64,000 nt of DNA from JAUIAI01 sp041396685 (lineage in GTDB: Bacteria; Pseudomonadota; Gammaproteobacteria; Burkholderiales; Burkholderiaceae_E): positions 172,730 to 236,729 of the forward strand of contig JAWKYD010000011.1 in the NCBI GenBank assembly GCA_041396685.1, read 5' to 3'. The notes beneath the pieces are model-generated. The model was given only the letters and a program-made list of their open reading frames with translations. It was not told the DNA's origin and searched no databases. Of the stretch, positions 1 to 9,363 are shown one piece after another. A program made the translations under genes and the position numbers. Within the stretch, counting starts at the first letter, position 1. Every line of letters begins with the position of its first letter.

Positions 1-83
1 CCGGGTGAGATCGAGCACCTTGAAGCGCGCGAGCGCATCGGAAGCCTTTATTCGCGGCAAGGCGGTCTCCTTGTGGCGACATC

Positions 84-108
84 TATACTATTCGGATCGG
101 CCAGTATA
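84..108. promoter_or_regulatory. Inverted repeat upstream of the hydrolase gene, possible operator
   Basis: Two perfect 6-base arms, TATACT and AGTATA, are separated by 13 bases. They lie 120 bases before the hydrolase start in an otherwise GC-rich gap. The symmetry and spacing suit a dimeric repressor, but no regulator is identified and chance is possible. The remaining bases of 1-229 show no gene. Confidence 0.25.
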
Positions 109-229
109 TCGCCTGTCAATGGCTCGCCCCGCGACGGATTCTGCGCCTGGCCACGCGTCACCGAATCGGCCGTTGCCGCGTCGCCCCGCCGACGATTGGG
201 CCAACGCTTCGTTCCCCTGGAGACATCCG

Positions 230-1120
230 ATGCCTCACCTGTCCACCTCCGATGGTGTGAAACTACACTATGAAGACACCGGCGCCGGCGCGCCGATCGT
301 GTTCGTGCACGAATTCGCTGGCGATCATCGCTCCTGGGAGCCCCAGGTGCGCGCCTTTGCCCGCCGCTATCGCTGCATCACATACAACGCCCGCGGCTAT
401 CCGCCATCGGACGTGCCCGCGCCGGAGCAATACTCGCAGGCGCGTGCGCGCGACGACATCCGCGACGTGCTCGATGCACTCGGCATCGACCGCGCACACA
501 TCGTAGGCCTGTCGATGGGCGGCTTCGCAACCCTGCACTTCGGCTTCTCCTATCCCGAACGGGCGCTCTCGCTGGTGGTGGCGGGTTGCGGCTATGGCGC
601 CGAACCCGGCAAACGCGAGCAGTTCGCGCGTGAGGCCAATGCACAGGCGGACCGATTCGCGCAGATGGGCATGCAGACCGCGGCCGAAACCTATGCGCTG
701 GGCCCCACCCGTGTGCAGTTCCAGAATGCCGATCCGCGCGGATGGCGCGAGTTTCGCGACCAACTCGCCGAACACTCCTCGGAGGGGGGCGCGAACACGA
801 TGCGGGGCGTTCAAGCCAGACGGCCGTCGTTGTATGAACTGACCGACCAGATGCGCGCGCTCGAGGTACCCACGCTGATCATCACCGGCGACGAAGACTG
901 GCCCTGCCTCGAGCCGGCCCTGCTGATGAAACGACTTATCGCCACCGCCGGACTCGTGGTCATGCCCAATGCCGGCCACACCATCAATCTGGAAGCGCCG
1001 GGCGCATTCAATGCACACGTCAGTGATTTTCTGCACGCGGTGGGCCTCGGCTCGTGGCCGCACCGTGATCCGCGCGCGATGAGCGACACGATCATGGGCG
1101 ACGCGGAAGACGACGCTTGA
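230..1120 (+). CDS. Alpha/beta-fold hydrolase
   Basis: A 296-residue cytosolic hydrolase of the alpha/beta family. The nucleophile elbow GLSMGG puts the catalytic serine at residue 95. The acid is probably Asp221 or Asp223 (GDED), and the histidine is His250 (NAGH). An HEF oxyanion region lies near residue 27. The reading frame stays open upstream to position 5, but the ATG at 230 is chosen because GGAG sits just before it and homology to the fold begins at this point. The substrate cannot be told from sequence; 3-oxoadipate enol-lactonase-like and haloperoxidase-like enzymes share this layout. The next gene starts inside its stop codon, so the two are probably co-transcribed. Confidence 0.85.
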   Translation: MPHLSTSDGVKLHYEDTGAGAPIVFVHEFAGDHRSWEPQVRAFARRYRCITYNARGYPPSDVPAPEQYSQARARDDIRDVLDALGIDRAHIVGLSMGGFATLHFGFSYPERALSLVVAGCGYGAEPGKREQFAREANAQADRFAQMGMQTAAETYALGPTRVQFQNADPRGWREFRDQLAEHSSEGGANTMRGVQARRPSLYELTDQMRALEVPTLIITGDEDWPCLEPALLMKRLIATAGLVVMPNAGHTINLEAPGAFNAHVSDFLHAVGLGSWPHRDPRAMSDTIMGDAEDDA

Positions 1121-2037
1121 ACACGTCGCCCGGGCTGCGTGCCGCGATCCTGGTCACGCTCTCCACGCTGATGTGGGGCGGCAATGCAGTCGCGAGCAAA
1201 CTTGCCGTCGGCCAGGTGTCGCCACTGACCGTGGTGTTCCTGCGCTGGCTGCTCGTGTCGATGCTGATGTGGGCGCTGTACGGCAAAGCGGTGCGCTCGG
1301 CGTGGCCGGCCGTGCGCTCGCAGCTTCCCGTGTTGGTGCTGACGGCGATCATGGGCTTCACCGCTTTCAACACGCTGATGTATTTCGCCGCGCACAGCAC
1401 GACCGCCGTCAATATCGGCATCCTGCAGGGAAGCATGCCTATCTTCGTGCTCGCCGGGGCACGACTGTTCTATGGCACCCGGGTCACCCTTGCACAGGCG
1501 GTGGGCGTGCTGATCGCCCTGGTCGGCGTGATCGCCGTGGCCACGCACGGCGATCCGGGCGCCCTGCTGGCCTTGGGAATCAATCCGGGCGACGCGCTGA
1601 TGCTGATCGCCTGCCTGTCCTACTCCTTGTACACACTGGCGCTCAAGCGTCGGCCGGCGATGGACGGCGCGGCATTCTTCACCCTGCTGGCCGTGATTGC
1701 CATGATCGCGTCACTGCCGCTGATCGCCATCGACGTGGCAGCCGGCTCGTTCTTCTGGCCGACGCCCAAGGGCTGGCTGGTCATGGCCTTCATCGCGATT
1801 TTCCCATCGTGCCTGTCACAGCTGTGTTTCCTGCGCGGTGTCGACCTGATCGGGCCCGGCCGTGCGGGCGCATATGTGAACCTCGTGCCGATCTGGGCCT
1901 CGTTGTTCGGCGTCTTGATCCTGGGCGAGCGCTTCGCCACATTTCATGCCTTGGGCCTGACGCTGGTGCTCGCCGGCATCGCGCTCGCGCAACGCGAGCC
2001 ACGACTGAGCGCGGCCGCAAGGCCATCACCAAGATAG
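1117..2037 (+). CDS. DMT-family (EamA) transporter
   Basis: A 306-residue inner-membrane protein with about ten hydrophobic segments arranged as two EamA repeats, the usual length and layout of drug/metabolite transporters. It begins with TTG, overlapping the TGA of the hydrolase gene by 4 bases, which suggests translational coupling. The first repeat opens with a glycine-rich WGGNAV segment typical of the family. The transported molecule is not evident. Pairing with a hydrolase could mean efflux of the hydrolase product or of a related metabolite, which is inference only. It ends 4 bases from the convergent BLUF gene with no visible terminator between them. Confidence 0.88.
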   Translation: MNTSPGLRAAILVTLSTLMWGGNAVASKLAVGQVSPLTVVFLRWLLVSMLMWALYGKAVRSAWPAVRSQLPVLVLTAIMGFTAFNTLMYFAAHSTTAVNIGILQGSMPIFVLAGARLFYGTRVTLAQAVGVLIALVGVIAVATHGDPGALLALGINPGDALMLIACLSYSLYTLALKRRPAMDGAAFFTLLAVIAMIASLPLIAIDVAAGSFFWPTPKGWLVMAFIAIFPSCLSQLCFLRGVDLIGPGRAGAYVNLVPIWASLFGVLILGERFATFHALGLTLVLAGIALAQREPRLSAAARPSPR

Positions 2038-2041
2038 GGAA

Positions 2042-2506
2042 TCAAGAGGATGCCACTCGCCAGCGGCCGCTCTTGAAGGCGTGCAACAACTTCTTCGCAC
2101 GCCCTTCGTCGAGTTCGGTCAGACAGCGCCCTTGCTGGAAGAAGTCGTTGAAGCCGTCGATTTCCTTGAGATAGCCGGGCTCGATGTTCGCCAGACCCAT
2201 GGTCCAGTTGCCGAAGTCGCGGCCGTCGATCGGTTCGCTGATGACCTTGGTGACGCGCTGATGGCGCTCGTCGCGACGGATCTTCTCGAACAAACGAGCG
2301 ACGACTTCAGGGGTGCCCTCGAGCACTTGGAAGAACGAGCCGTTCTCGAACAGCAGGATCCCCGTCACGTTCAGCTCGCGGTTCTTCTTCCGTGCGACCG
2401 CCAGCAGGGTGTGCACATCGGCCAACGACATTTCCGCTTTGACAGCGCTCGTGTAGACACAGCGAACGAGCGCTTGCTCGCGCACTTCCAGCACCGATTG
2501 GCTCAT
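2042..2506 (-). CDS. BLUF-domain blue-light sensor protein
   Basis: A 154-residue protein that is nearly all BLUF domain, the FAD-binding photoreceptor fold. The family's key residues are present with the spacing known from AppA: Tyr18, Asn42 and Gln60 form the light-switching hydrogen-bond network around flavin, and Trp101 and Met103 follow on the last strand. The remaining 50 residues are a short helical cap, as in stand-alone BLUF proteins that signal by contacting a partner. No EAL or GGDEF output domain is attached, and no obvious partner lies next to it. Its upstream gap (2507-2717) separates it from the leftward plsB-like gene and holds no other recognisable gene. Confidence 0.93.
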   Translation of the reverse strand: MSQSVLEVREQALVRCVYTSAVKAEMSLADVHTLLAVARKKNRELNVTGILLFENGSFFQVLEGTPEVVARLFEKIRRDERHQRVTKVISEPIDGRDFGNWTMGLANIEPGYLKEIDGFNDFFQQGRCLTELDEGRAKKLLHAFKSGRWRVASS

Positions 2507-2717
2507 TGGACGCCCTCCTCAACAAACAGCCTGCCATATCTCGTGAATGCGTCGGCGCACCGACCACGCCAGTCTTCTCGTGCTTCGCGGCCCATGAGGG
2601 TCGCGTCAGACGGGCGGCCAGTTTTGATGTTCGATCGGCGCCAACTCGCCAACCGCGCGAGGAAGCCGGCCGCGCCCTGAGCCGGCGGCAATGCCACCGG
2701 CCAGCCGGTACGTGCGC

Positions 2718-5081
2718 TCAGCGAAGCCCGGGTGCGAGTGTGCGCAGGGTGTCGAGTGCGTTCTCGAGGTCGCACAGGTTCGCGCGTGCCTCGACCAATC
2801 CGTCGCGGGCGCTTGGCGAGGACTCCTCCGCCGACGCCCACTCGAATGCGGTCTCGTACAACACCTTCGAGACCGACTCGACCGCGAAGATGCGGCGCTC
2901 GCGCAGGCGCTGCCGCCCGCTGCGCAGGCAGTGCTGGATGAAGTTCGTGCGCTCGGCCGGGGACGGCGCCGTGGACGTGGCGAGCCATTCGTCGATGACG
3001 ACGCGGTAGGCATCCACGAACGAGCGCAACACACCATGCGCGACCAGCGGACGCGAGTGGCGCAGCCGCGCGAGCAAGCCTTCCCGGCTACTGGCCAACA
3101 GCACCGGTAGACGGCCGAAGCGGCGAGCCGCCAATGCTTCGAGCGCCGGCAGGTATTCGTCGCGCCGGGGAAAATAGAACTCGAGCCTGAACAGCCGCCG
3201 GAGCGCGAACGCACGCTGCTCGATGATCGGCCCACGCGCGTCGGGCTCGACCTCGGCAGCGAGCAGCATGCACACCTCGACGATCGCATCGAGCAGGAAG
3301 TGATGGATCGCGGTGTTCCGGTAATAGGCAGCCTCGTGGTGGTGACCTTCGGCGATCGCAACCATCGGCTCGAGGCCGTCGTCGAAGCGTCGCAGCACGC
3401 CGGTGGCCACCAGCCGACCCAATTGCTCGTCGAGCACCGCCGGATCGCGGAAGTCCGCGCGCCCAACCAGTTCCAGGCGGCGCCGGTGGATGACCGAGCG
3501 TGCGGCGCGCGCCAGCCGACCCAGTTCGTTTACGGTCAGCGCCCGATCACCGGCCGCCAGCAGCACCAGGCAGATGACCGCGATCGGCGTGATCGGCGTG
3601 ACCGCGTTCATCTGCTCGGCGACCCGATAGGCCAACGACGGCACGAGTTCGGCGGCGTCGGCTTGGTCGCGCCGCACGTCGTGGACCGTGACGCCCTCGC
3701 CGACGCGAATCAGGATGCGGCCGCGCGGCGTGCCGCGACGCAGGAAGCGCACCGCCCATGTCATGCCCTCGGCACGCTTGCTGGCGCCGCTCTGTTCGAC
3801 GGCGTAGTCGCGCACCTCCGTGATCTGGTCGTAGATCACGCTCACGGGCACGAAACGCAGCGTCTCGGCGCGCTGCGCATCGAGCGCCTCGATCACGTAA
3901 CGGAACATTCCGAAGCGCGGCGAGAGCAGCTTACCGGTTCGGGAGCGGGTACCCTCGAGCGCCCACATCAGTGAGAAGCGACGGTGGATCAGATAGGAGA
4001 TGTATCGGCGAAAGGTGGCCTTGTAGATCGGATTGTCCTGGAACTGCCGCCGCAGGAAGATGATGCCGGCGCGCCTGGCCAGGGCACCGATGCCGAAGGT
4101 TCGCAGATTGATACCGCCGAAAGTGAGCGGAATCGGCAGATGGGCGTCGTAGAGCAGCACCGAGAAGGCCACCGTGTCGAGCATCGACTTGTGACTGATG
4201 ATGAACACCAGCGGCTCGTGGCGAAGGCGCGCACCCAGATCGGTCATCTGCGTGCCGTCGGCCACGATGCCACCGTCGTGGCGCGCCCTCACGCCGGCTC
4301 GATACAGCGCCAGGATCAGGTCCTGCATGAACGGCGTCTGCGACGCCGCCATTTCGTGCATGTAGCGCAATGCTCGTTGGAACACCGCATCCTGAGACAG
4401 GGACTGCTCGCGTGCGATGGTATCGAGCCGCCGCGCGTAGCCGGCGTTGGCGAAGAAATCGGCCGCCAGCAGACGCGGAAACTTGTAGCGCGGTCCGCGC
4501 GCCAGCCGCTCGGCCTGTTCGAGCGCCAGCACTGCGCGCATGTGGATGAACTCTCCCAGCGTCCCGCGCCCCTGCGCCGATGGATGACGCTCGTGCGCTG
4601 CGCGCAACTCCCCCAGGCGCGCCCCCTCGCCCGCCACCGGCCGCATACGCGCCGGACGGTGGCGGCGGATCCAGAGCCGGCGAAGCGGCCCGGGAGCGAT
4701 CACACGACCGTGGAACAAATCGTCCCACAGGCCGGCCACCCCTTTGCGGACGGATGGTAGCCAGACCATGCGCACCGGTACCAGCCAACAGTCGTCGTCG
4801 GTCGGCAACTCCGGAGTCTGGCTCAAACGCAGGCTGTACCAGCGGGCGTCGTCGCCGTTGAGCGTCGCCGGCAACGACGCCCGGCCGTTGCCTTGTGCCA
4901 ACCATTGCTCGAGCCAGGCGGCCTCGTGGCGGTCGCGTGCATCGACGAGAAAGACGATCTGAGGGTGTGCGCCGCCTGGCGCGTCCGGTGGCCGAGGCGC
5001 GCCCGCCGAAACCGGCGCCAGCGATGCACTCGCCGACGCCGATGCGGGCGTGGGCCCGGCCGGCCCGTCAGCCCGCTTCAT
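2718..5081 (-). CDS. plsB: Glycerol-3-phosphate 1-O-acyltransferase (PlsB family)
   Basis: A 787-residue protein of PlsB length. The acyltransferase core is recognisable: the catalytic H-X4-D box is HKSMLD at residues 297-302, followed by GGINL near 315, EGTRSRTGK near 365 and FVPVSVIYD further on, the four motifs of glycerolipid acyltransferases. PlsB transfers acyl chains to sn-glycerol-3-phosphate at the inner membrane, the first step of phospholipid synthesis. The ATG at 5081 overlaps the end of the acyl-CoA synthetase gene by 14 bases; an in-frame ATG at 5093 is an alternative. The overlap implies one operon in which the ligase may supply or recycle acyl-CoA. The Ala/Ser/Pro-rich first 40 residues look disordered. 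Confidence 0.85.
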   Translation of the reverse strand: MKRADGPAGPTPASASASASLAPVSAGAPRPPDAPGGAHPQIVFLVDARDRHEAAWLEQWLAQGNGRASLPATLNGDDARWYSLRLSQTPELPTDDDCWLVPVRMVWLPSVRKGVAGLWDDLFHGRVIAPGPLRRLWIRRHRPARMRPVAGEGARLGELRAAHERHPSAQGRGTLGEFIHMRAVLALEQAERLARGPRYKFPRLLAADFFANAGYARRLDTIAREQSLSQDAVFQRALRYMHEMAASQTPFMQDLILALYRAGVRARHDGGIVADGTQMTDLGARLRHEPLVFIISHKSMLDTVAFSVLLYDAHLPIPLTFGGINLRTFGIGALARRAGIIFLRRQFQDNPIYKATFRRYISYLIHRRFSLMWALEGTRSRTGKLLSPRFGMFRYVIEALDAQRAETLRFVPVSVIYDQITEVRDYAVEQSGASKRAEGMTWAVRFLRRGTPRGRILIRVGEGVTVHDVRRDQADAAELVPSLAYRVAEQMNAVTPITPIAVICLVLLAAGDRALTVNELGRLARAARSVIHRRRLELVGRADFRDPAVLDEQLGRLVATGVLRRFDDGLEPMVAIAEGHHHEAAYYRNTAIHHFLLDAIVEVCMLLAAEVEPDARGPIIEQRAFALRRLFRLEFYFPRRDEYLPALEALAARRFGRLPVLLASSREGLLARLRHSRPLVAHGVLRSFVDAYRVVIDEWLATSTAPSPAERTNFIQHCLRSGRQRLRERRIFAVESVSKVLYETAFEWASAEESSPSARDGLVEARANLCDLENALDTLRTLAPGLR

Positions 5082-6768
5082 CGACGATGGCATCCCGCAA
5101 CTGGCGCTTGAGCACCTTGCCGTTGGCATTGCGCGGTAGTGGATCAGAGCGCAAATCGATGGTCTCGGGCACCTTGTAGTCGGCCAGCGAGGCCGCACAG
5201 GCCGCGCGCAGCGCGGCCGGATCGACACCCGCGGAAGCGACCGTGACCACCGCATGGACGCGCTCGCCGAGCACCGGGCAGGGTCGACCCAGCACCGCCG
5301 CCTCGAGAACGCCCGGCTGTGCCATCAGCAGATTCTCGACTTCGATCGAGAAGATCTTGTAGCCGCCGCGGTTGATCATGTCCTTCTTGCGATCGAAAAC
5401 GCGCACGAAACCGCGGGCGTCCCGGCTGCCGAGATCGCCGCTGCGCCAGTAGCCACCGCTGAACTCCCGCGCCGTGGCCTCAGGATTGTTCCAGTAGCCC
5501 GCCACGACCATCGGCCCGGCGATCCAGATCTCGCCGGTCTCGCCCGGCGGCAACTCCCGGCCGTCGTCGTCCATGATCCGGATCTCGCCGCAGGGCACGG
5601 TGAGACCGACACTGTCGAGGTTGTCACGCGTGAGTGCGGCCGGCATCACGGTGGCCGGCGAGGTGGTCTCGGTGGCTCCGTAGGCATTCATCAGCGCGAG
5701 CGCGGGCAGGCGCCGGGCGAGCTCGTCGATCGTCGCCTCGGGCATCGGTGCACCGCCGTAACCACCAACCCGCCAGGGGCTGAGATCATGCGAGTCGAAC
5801 TCGGGCTGCATCAGGCAGAGCCGGTACATGGCGGGAACCAGGATAGTCGCCTGCATGCGCTCGCGCGCCGCCAGCGCGAGGAAGGCCGGCGCCTTGAATT
5901 CCCGCACTACGATCACCGCGCCCGCGCAGTGCAGCGCGGTTGCGATGATCGCGACCAGCCCGGTCACGTGGCTGGCCGGTACCGCCAGTGCGATGCGCGC
6001 GCCCTCGCCGAGCCCCATACAGACGCGGAAATGCTCGACCGAATGGGCGATACCCAGGTGGCTGAGCATCGCGCCCTTCGGGCGCCCGGTCGTGCCAGAG
6101 GTGTAGAGCAGCACCGCGGTATCGTCCTCGACACCGTCGACCCCGGTGTCGAGGCTGCCCGCCTCGAACAAACTCCGCCAGGCGATCGTGCGCGGCGACG
6201 GCGCGAAATCGGATGCTCGTGCGCCGGTGTCGGATACCGCCGGTGCCTGCAGAGCCGGCAGCCGAATCACCCATGGCGCGGGCCGCGCCGCCGACGCCGC
6301 GGACAGCGCCTGCGCCCGTTCGGCCAGCTCGTCGTCGACGATGACGGCCGCGGCCCCGCACTGGCCGACCACGTAGGCCAGGCCATCGGCCTGCTCGCGT
6401 GTGCTCAGCGGTACGGCGATCGCACGTAGGCGTTGCAGCGCGAAGAATGCCGACACGAACTCGATGCGATTGCCGGCCATCAGGACCACCCGGTCGCCGC
6501 GGCGAACACCAAGCGCCTGCAGACCCGCAGCCAGCCGGCCGACCTGTTCGTCGAGCGCCGCATAGCTCAGGCGTCGATCGCCGTCGATCAGCGCGTCGGC
6601 CTGAGCATGCCGCGCCAGTGCTCGCTCGAGCAGCGCGTGAACGCTGCGCGGACGCTCCCGGAAGCAGCGTACGACACGCGAGCCATGGTGCAATTCGTCA
6701 CGCATGGGCGGCAGCGCACCCTGCGCCAGACAGTCGCGCCAATCGAGTGGCGCACGATCGTCAGTCAT
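5068..6768 (-). CDS. AMP-dependent acyl-CoA synthetase/ligase
   Basis: A 566-residue member of the ANL adenylating superfamily. It shows the ATP/AMP loop YTSGTTGRPKGA, the YGATETT adenine-binding motif, the SGDLG hinge region and a C-terminal GKVLKRQLR containing the catalytic lysine. These enzymes activate a carboxylic acid to an acyl-adenylate and then to acyl-CoA. The acid is unknown; medium or long chains are plausible from the adjoining PlsB-like acyltransferase, whose start overlaps this gene. Its own start overlaps the end of a small membrane-protein gene by 8 bases, so three genes probably form one transcript. Confidence 0.88.
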   Translation of the reverse strand: MTDDRAPLDWRDCLAQGALPPMRDELHHGSRVVRCFRERPRSVHALLERALARHAQADALIDGDRRLSYAALDEQVGRLAAGLQALGVRRGDRVVLMAGNRIEFVSAFFALQRLRAIAVPLSTREQADGLAYVVGQCGAAAVIVDDELAERAQALSAASAARPAPWVIRLPALQAPAVSDTGARASDFAPSPRTIAWRSLFEAGSLDTGVDGVEDDTAVLLYTSGTTGRPKGAMLSHLGIAHSVEHFRVCMGLGEGARIALAVPASHVTGLVAIIATALHCAGAVIVVREFKAPAFLALAARERMQATILVPAMYRLCLMQPEFDSHDLSPWRVGGYGGAPMPEATIDELARRLPALALMNAYGATETTSPATVMPAALTRDNLDSVGLTVPCGEIRIMDDDGRELPPGETGEIWIAGPMVVAGYWNNPEATAREFSGGYWRSGDLGSRDARGFVRVFDRKKDMINRGGYKIFSIEVENLLMAQPGVLEAAVLGRPCPVLGERVHAVVTVASAGVDPAALRAACAASLADYKVPETIDLRSDPLPRNANGKVLKRQLRDAIVDEAG

Positions 6769-6976
6769 CGGCTACCCAGCGGCGAACGCCGGCCTCGTGC
6801 GAGCGGAACAATCGGTAGGCGATCAGACAGGCGAGGGTCAGCATCCCGCCGCCCCAGGCCAGGGGTGCGTGGCCGACGCGCCAGCCCGCCAGGGCGAGCA
6901 ATGGCGCGATCAGCGCGATCAGCCAGAACACGCCGGTGCCGATCGCGACCAACAAAACCCGGGGCCGAAGGATCAT
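6761..6976 (-). CDS. Small two-helix membrane protein, unknown function
   Basis: A 71-residue product with two hydrophobic stretches (about residues 7-30 and 40-55) and a charged tail. Its stop overlaps the acyl-CoA synthetase start by 8 bases and its codons carry the G/C third positions of neighbouring genes, which supports a real gene. No ribosome-binding site is obvious before the ATG. No family is recognised. It may be an accessory membrane protein of the acyl-CoA synthetase/acyltransferase operon, judging from position only. Confidence 0.55.
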   Translation of the reverse strand: MILRPRVLLVAIGTGVFWLIALIAPLLALAGWRVGHAPLAWGGGMLTLACLIAYRLFRSHEAGVRRWVADD

Positions 6977-7036
6977 CGACGGGTGCCGGCCGCCACGGCC
7001 GGATTGATCAGGACCGCCGCAGTATAGGCGGGATCG

Positions 7037-7858
7037 TCAGTCGACGAAGGCGCGCTCGACGACGAAGGTACCGGGCGCATTGTTGGCGCCCTCGACCAGT
7101 CCGGCCAATTCGCAAAGTTCGCGGGTCTCCCTGAGCATGGCCATCGAACCGCAGATCATGACGCGGTCGTTGGCCGGCGACAGTGGCTCGAAGCCCAGAT
7201 CTTCGTAGAGCTTGCCGTTGCGCATCAGCGTGGTGATGCGCTCGGGCCGCGGATAGGGTTCGCGGGTGACCGTCGTGTAGTAGGTGAGCTTGTCACCGAC
7301 GATCTCGGCAAGCATCTCGTCGTTGCGGATCTGCTCGATCAGGTGCTCGCCGTATTGCAGCTCGGCCACCTCGCGGCAGGTCTGCGTGAGCACGACGCGC
7401 TCGAATTTCTCGTAGGTTTCTGGGTCGCGGATCAGCGAGGCGAATGGCGCGATGCCGGTGCCGGTGGAAAAAAGATACAGGTGTTTACCGGGTAGCAGCG
7501 CATCGAGCACCAGGGTGCCGGTGGGCTTGCGGCGCATCAGCACCGTGTCACCGACCTGGATGCGTTGCAGGTGCTCGGTCAGCGGGCCGCCGGGCACCTT
7601 GATCGAGAAGAACTCGATTTCCTCGTCCCAGGCCGGGCTGGCCAGCGAGTACGCGCGAAACACCGGCTTGTCCGCATTGGGCAGGCCGATCATGACGAAC
7701 TCGCCCGAGCGAAAGCGGAATTCGTGCGGACGGGTGATCCGGAAGCGGAACAAGCGGTCGGTGTAGTGTTCGACCGCGAGCACGGTTTCGGCGAACACGC
7801 CGGCCGGAATCGGGTAGGCGCTCGCTGCGCCCTCGGTTGCCACGGAGGATGAGGTCAT
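7037..7858 (-). CDS. fpr: Ferredoxin--NADP+ reductase
   Basis: A 273-residue flavoprotein of the bacterial FPR type, which moves electrons between NADPH and ferredoxin or flavodoxin. The FAD-binding RAYS motif is at residues 68-71, the NADP-binding GTGIAPF loop at 133-139 and CGSMAM near the end. The protein terminates in VERAFVD, the tail typical of the subclass-I bacterial enzymes where the last residues sit over the flavin. The frame runs open further upstream, but the ATG at 7858 gives the normal length. It stands alone between leftward genes; the upstream gap 7859-8059 holds no gene. Confidence 0.92.
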   Translation of the reverse strand: MTSSSVATEGAASAYPIPAGVFAETVLAVEHYTDRLFRFRITRPHEFRFRSGEFVMIGLPNADKPVFRAYSLASPAWDEEIEFFSIKVPGGPLTEHLQRIQVGDTVLMRRKPTGTLVLDALLPGKHLYLFSTGTGIAPFASLIRDPETYEKFERVVLTQTCREVAELQYGEHLIEQIRNDEMLAEIVGDKLTYYTTVTREPYPRPERITTLMRNGKLYEDLGFEPLSPANDRVMICGSMAMLRETRELCELAGLVEGANNAPGTFVVERAFVD

Positions 7859-8059
7859 GGTGATGGGCCGGGGGCGCGCGCCGAGACGCACATCACCACC
7901 GACGCAGACAGGTTTGGACGGGACCGGGCGAGTATACGGAGCTTGGGCGCGCACCGTAAAGGAAGCCCGCACCGCGTGTGCGTCGCGAGCTTGAGCATTA
8001 TCAACAACTTGATGCATCGGCCGACCGACGGCCCCGGCGGCGCGCAGAGCTGCGCCGGC

Positions 8060-9166
8060 TCATTCGAAGATGGCCGTGGGCAGCAGCGCGCTGACCGTGA
8101 CATTGGGCAGATCGACCGCGTTGCTGATGCGCAGATCGACCGCCACCGAGCAGATCACGTAGGCCTGTTCGCGGGAGAAGCCGCGCTCGCCCAGCAGCGA
8201 GATCATCTCGAGCAGCGCGTTTCGTGCCGCCATCGTGAGGTTCTCGCCGCTCTGGTGGCCGTCGGCGTCGACCGGCATGCCGGTGGTGGCCACGAAGCCG
8301 CGCGGCACCGCCCATTCGGGTGCCACGAAATAGTCGTCGTGCGCGAAACGCGGCCAGCGCATGCCGGTACGCGCGGCGTGGCCGGGCAGGAGATTGAAAC
8401 GAACCACGGCGGTGGCGCCCATCTCGATGGCGGTGATGCAGCATTCGGAGTCGCCCTGAGCGTAGTGCGCATCGCCCACCGAGAACATCGCGCCGGGCAC
8501 GGCCACCGGCAGCTGTAGGCGCGAGCCGCGCGTCAACTGCCGGATGTCGGCATTGCCCCCGTTCTCGCGCGGCGGGATGGTTCGCAGGCCGGTGCTGGCC
8601 ACCGGCTCGTGGGTGGGCACCGCGTCGCGCGGGTTTGGCGGTGCGGCATAGCCGCCCTGGGCGGCCCAGGCGGCCTCGCGACGGGTCCACTGCTCGAGTT
8701 GCGCATGCGAGGGAGCGACGCCGGCCGTGCCCATGAAGGCACCCTCGGGAATACGCACGCCAGGAATCTGTTCCGAGCGAGCAAATCCGTCAGCCATTCG
8801 CCAGTGCACCAGGAACTCGGTGTCGAAGTGATCGCGCAGGAAACCCGCCCCGCGGCGGATGTAGGTAAAACCGTAGGGCTGCGGGATGATCTCCTCGAAA
8901 CTGATCTCGAGGGTGTCGCCGGGCCGGGCACCGATGATCTCGACCGGACCGGTGAGCGGGTGGGCCGCCGCAGGGTCGAGCCCCGGCAGGTCGGCGGCGG
9001 TCATGCCTGGCCGGATCTGGCCGTCGGCTGCGTCGCGGGTTTCGAACAAGACCGCTTCGCCCGGCTGCACGCGCAACAACGGCGCGATATCCGGATGCCA
9101 GCGATTGTGGCCGGTCTGCGGTTGCTCACGCAGCCTCTTGCCACGATCGATGCGAATCTCGTGCAT
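8060..9166 (-). CDS. fmdA: Acetamidase/formamidase family protein
   Basis: A 368-residue member of the FmdA/AmdA family, metal-dependent amidases that release ammonia from formamide or acetamide. The family features are a conserved GDAHYAQGDSE segment near the middle and long beta-rich stretches with GPVEI and PGDTLEI. The ATG at 9166 is preceded by AGGGGG at good spacing, which excludes the long upstream open frame. It lies downstream of, and on the same strand as, a LysR regulator gene 197 bases away, so the regulator may control it. Whether formamide or another amide is the substrate cannot be read from the sequence. Confidence 0.86.
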   Translation of the reverse strand: MHEIRIDRGKRLREQPQTGHNRWHPDIAPLLRVQPGEAVLFETRDAADGQIRPGMTAADLPGLDPAAAHPLTGPVEIIGARPGDTLEISFEEIIPQPYGFTYIRRGAGFLRDHFDTEFLVHWRMADGFARSEQIPGVRIPEGAFMGTAGVAPSHAQLEQWTRREAAWAAQGGYAAPPNPRDAVPTHEPVASTGLRTIPPRENGGNADIRQLTRGSRLQLPVAVPGAMFSVGDAHYAQGDSECCITAIEMGATAVVRFNLLPGHAARTGMRWPRFAHDDYFVAPEWAVPRGFVATTGMPVDADGHQSGENLTMAARNALLEMISLLGERGFSREQAYVICSVAVDLRISNAVDLPNVTVSALLPTAIFE

Positions 9167-9258
9167 GGTTCCCCCTGTCGGATCGGAATATCGGTTCGTC
9201 CGACAGGATACGGTAGTCATTCCCGGGTATGCCGTGCGAGGGACCGTGCTCGAGACGT

Positions 9259-9291
9259 GTCCGGGGTGCGTCCGGGGTGCGTCCGGGATGT
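9259..9291. repeat. Three tandem copies of an 11-base unit
   Basis: The unit GTCCGGGGTGC occurs twice exactly (9259-9269 and 9270-9280) and a third time with two changes at the end (9281-9291). It lies in the gap between the formamidase start and the LysR gene stop. It may be replication slippage or a regulatory array; nothing further is seen in 9167-9363. Confidence 0.7.
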
Positions 9292-9363
9292 GTTCGAGCG
9301 CTTCGTGAGGCCGCTGAAGCCCCGGCGGCGGCGCGTTCGGTGCGATTCGCGCGCGGCGGGCGT

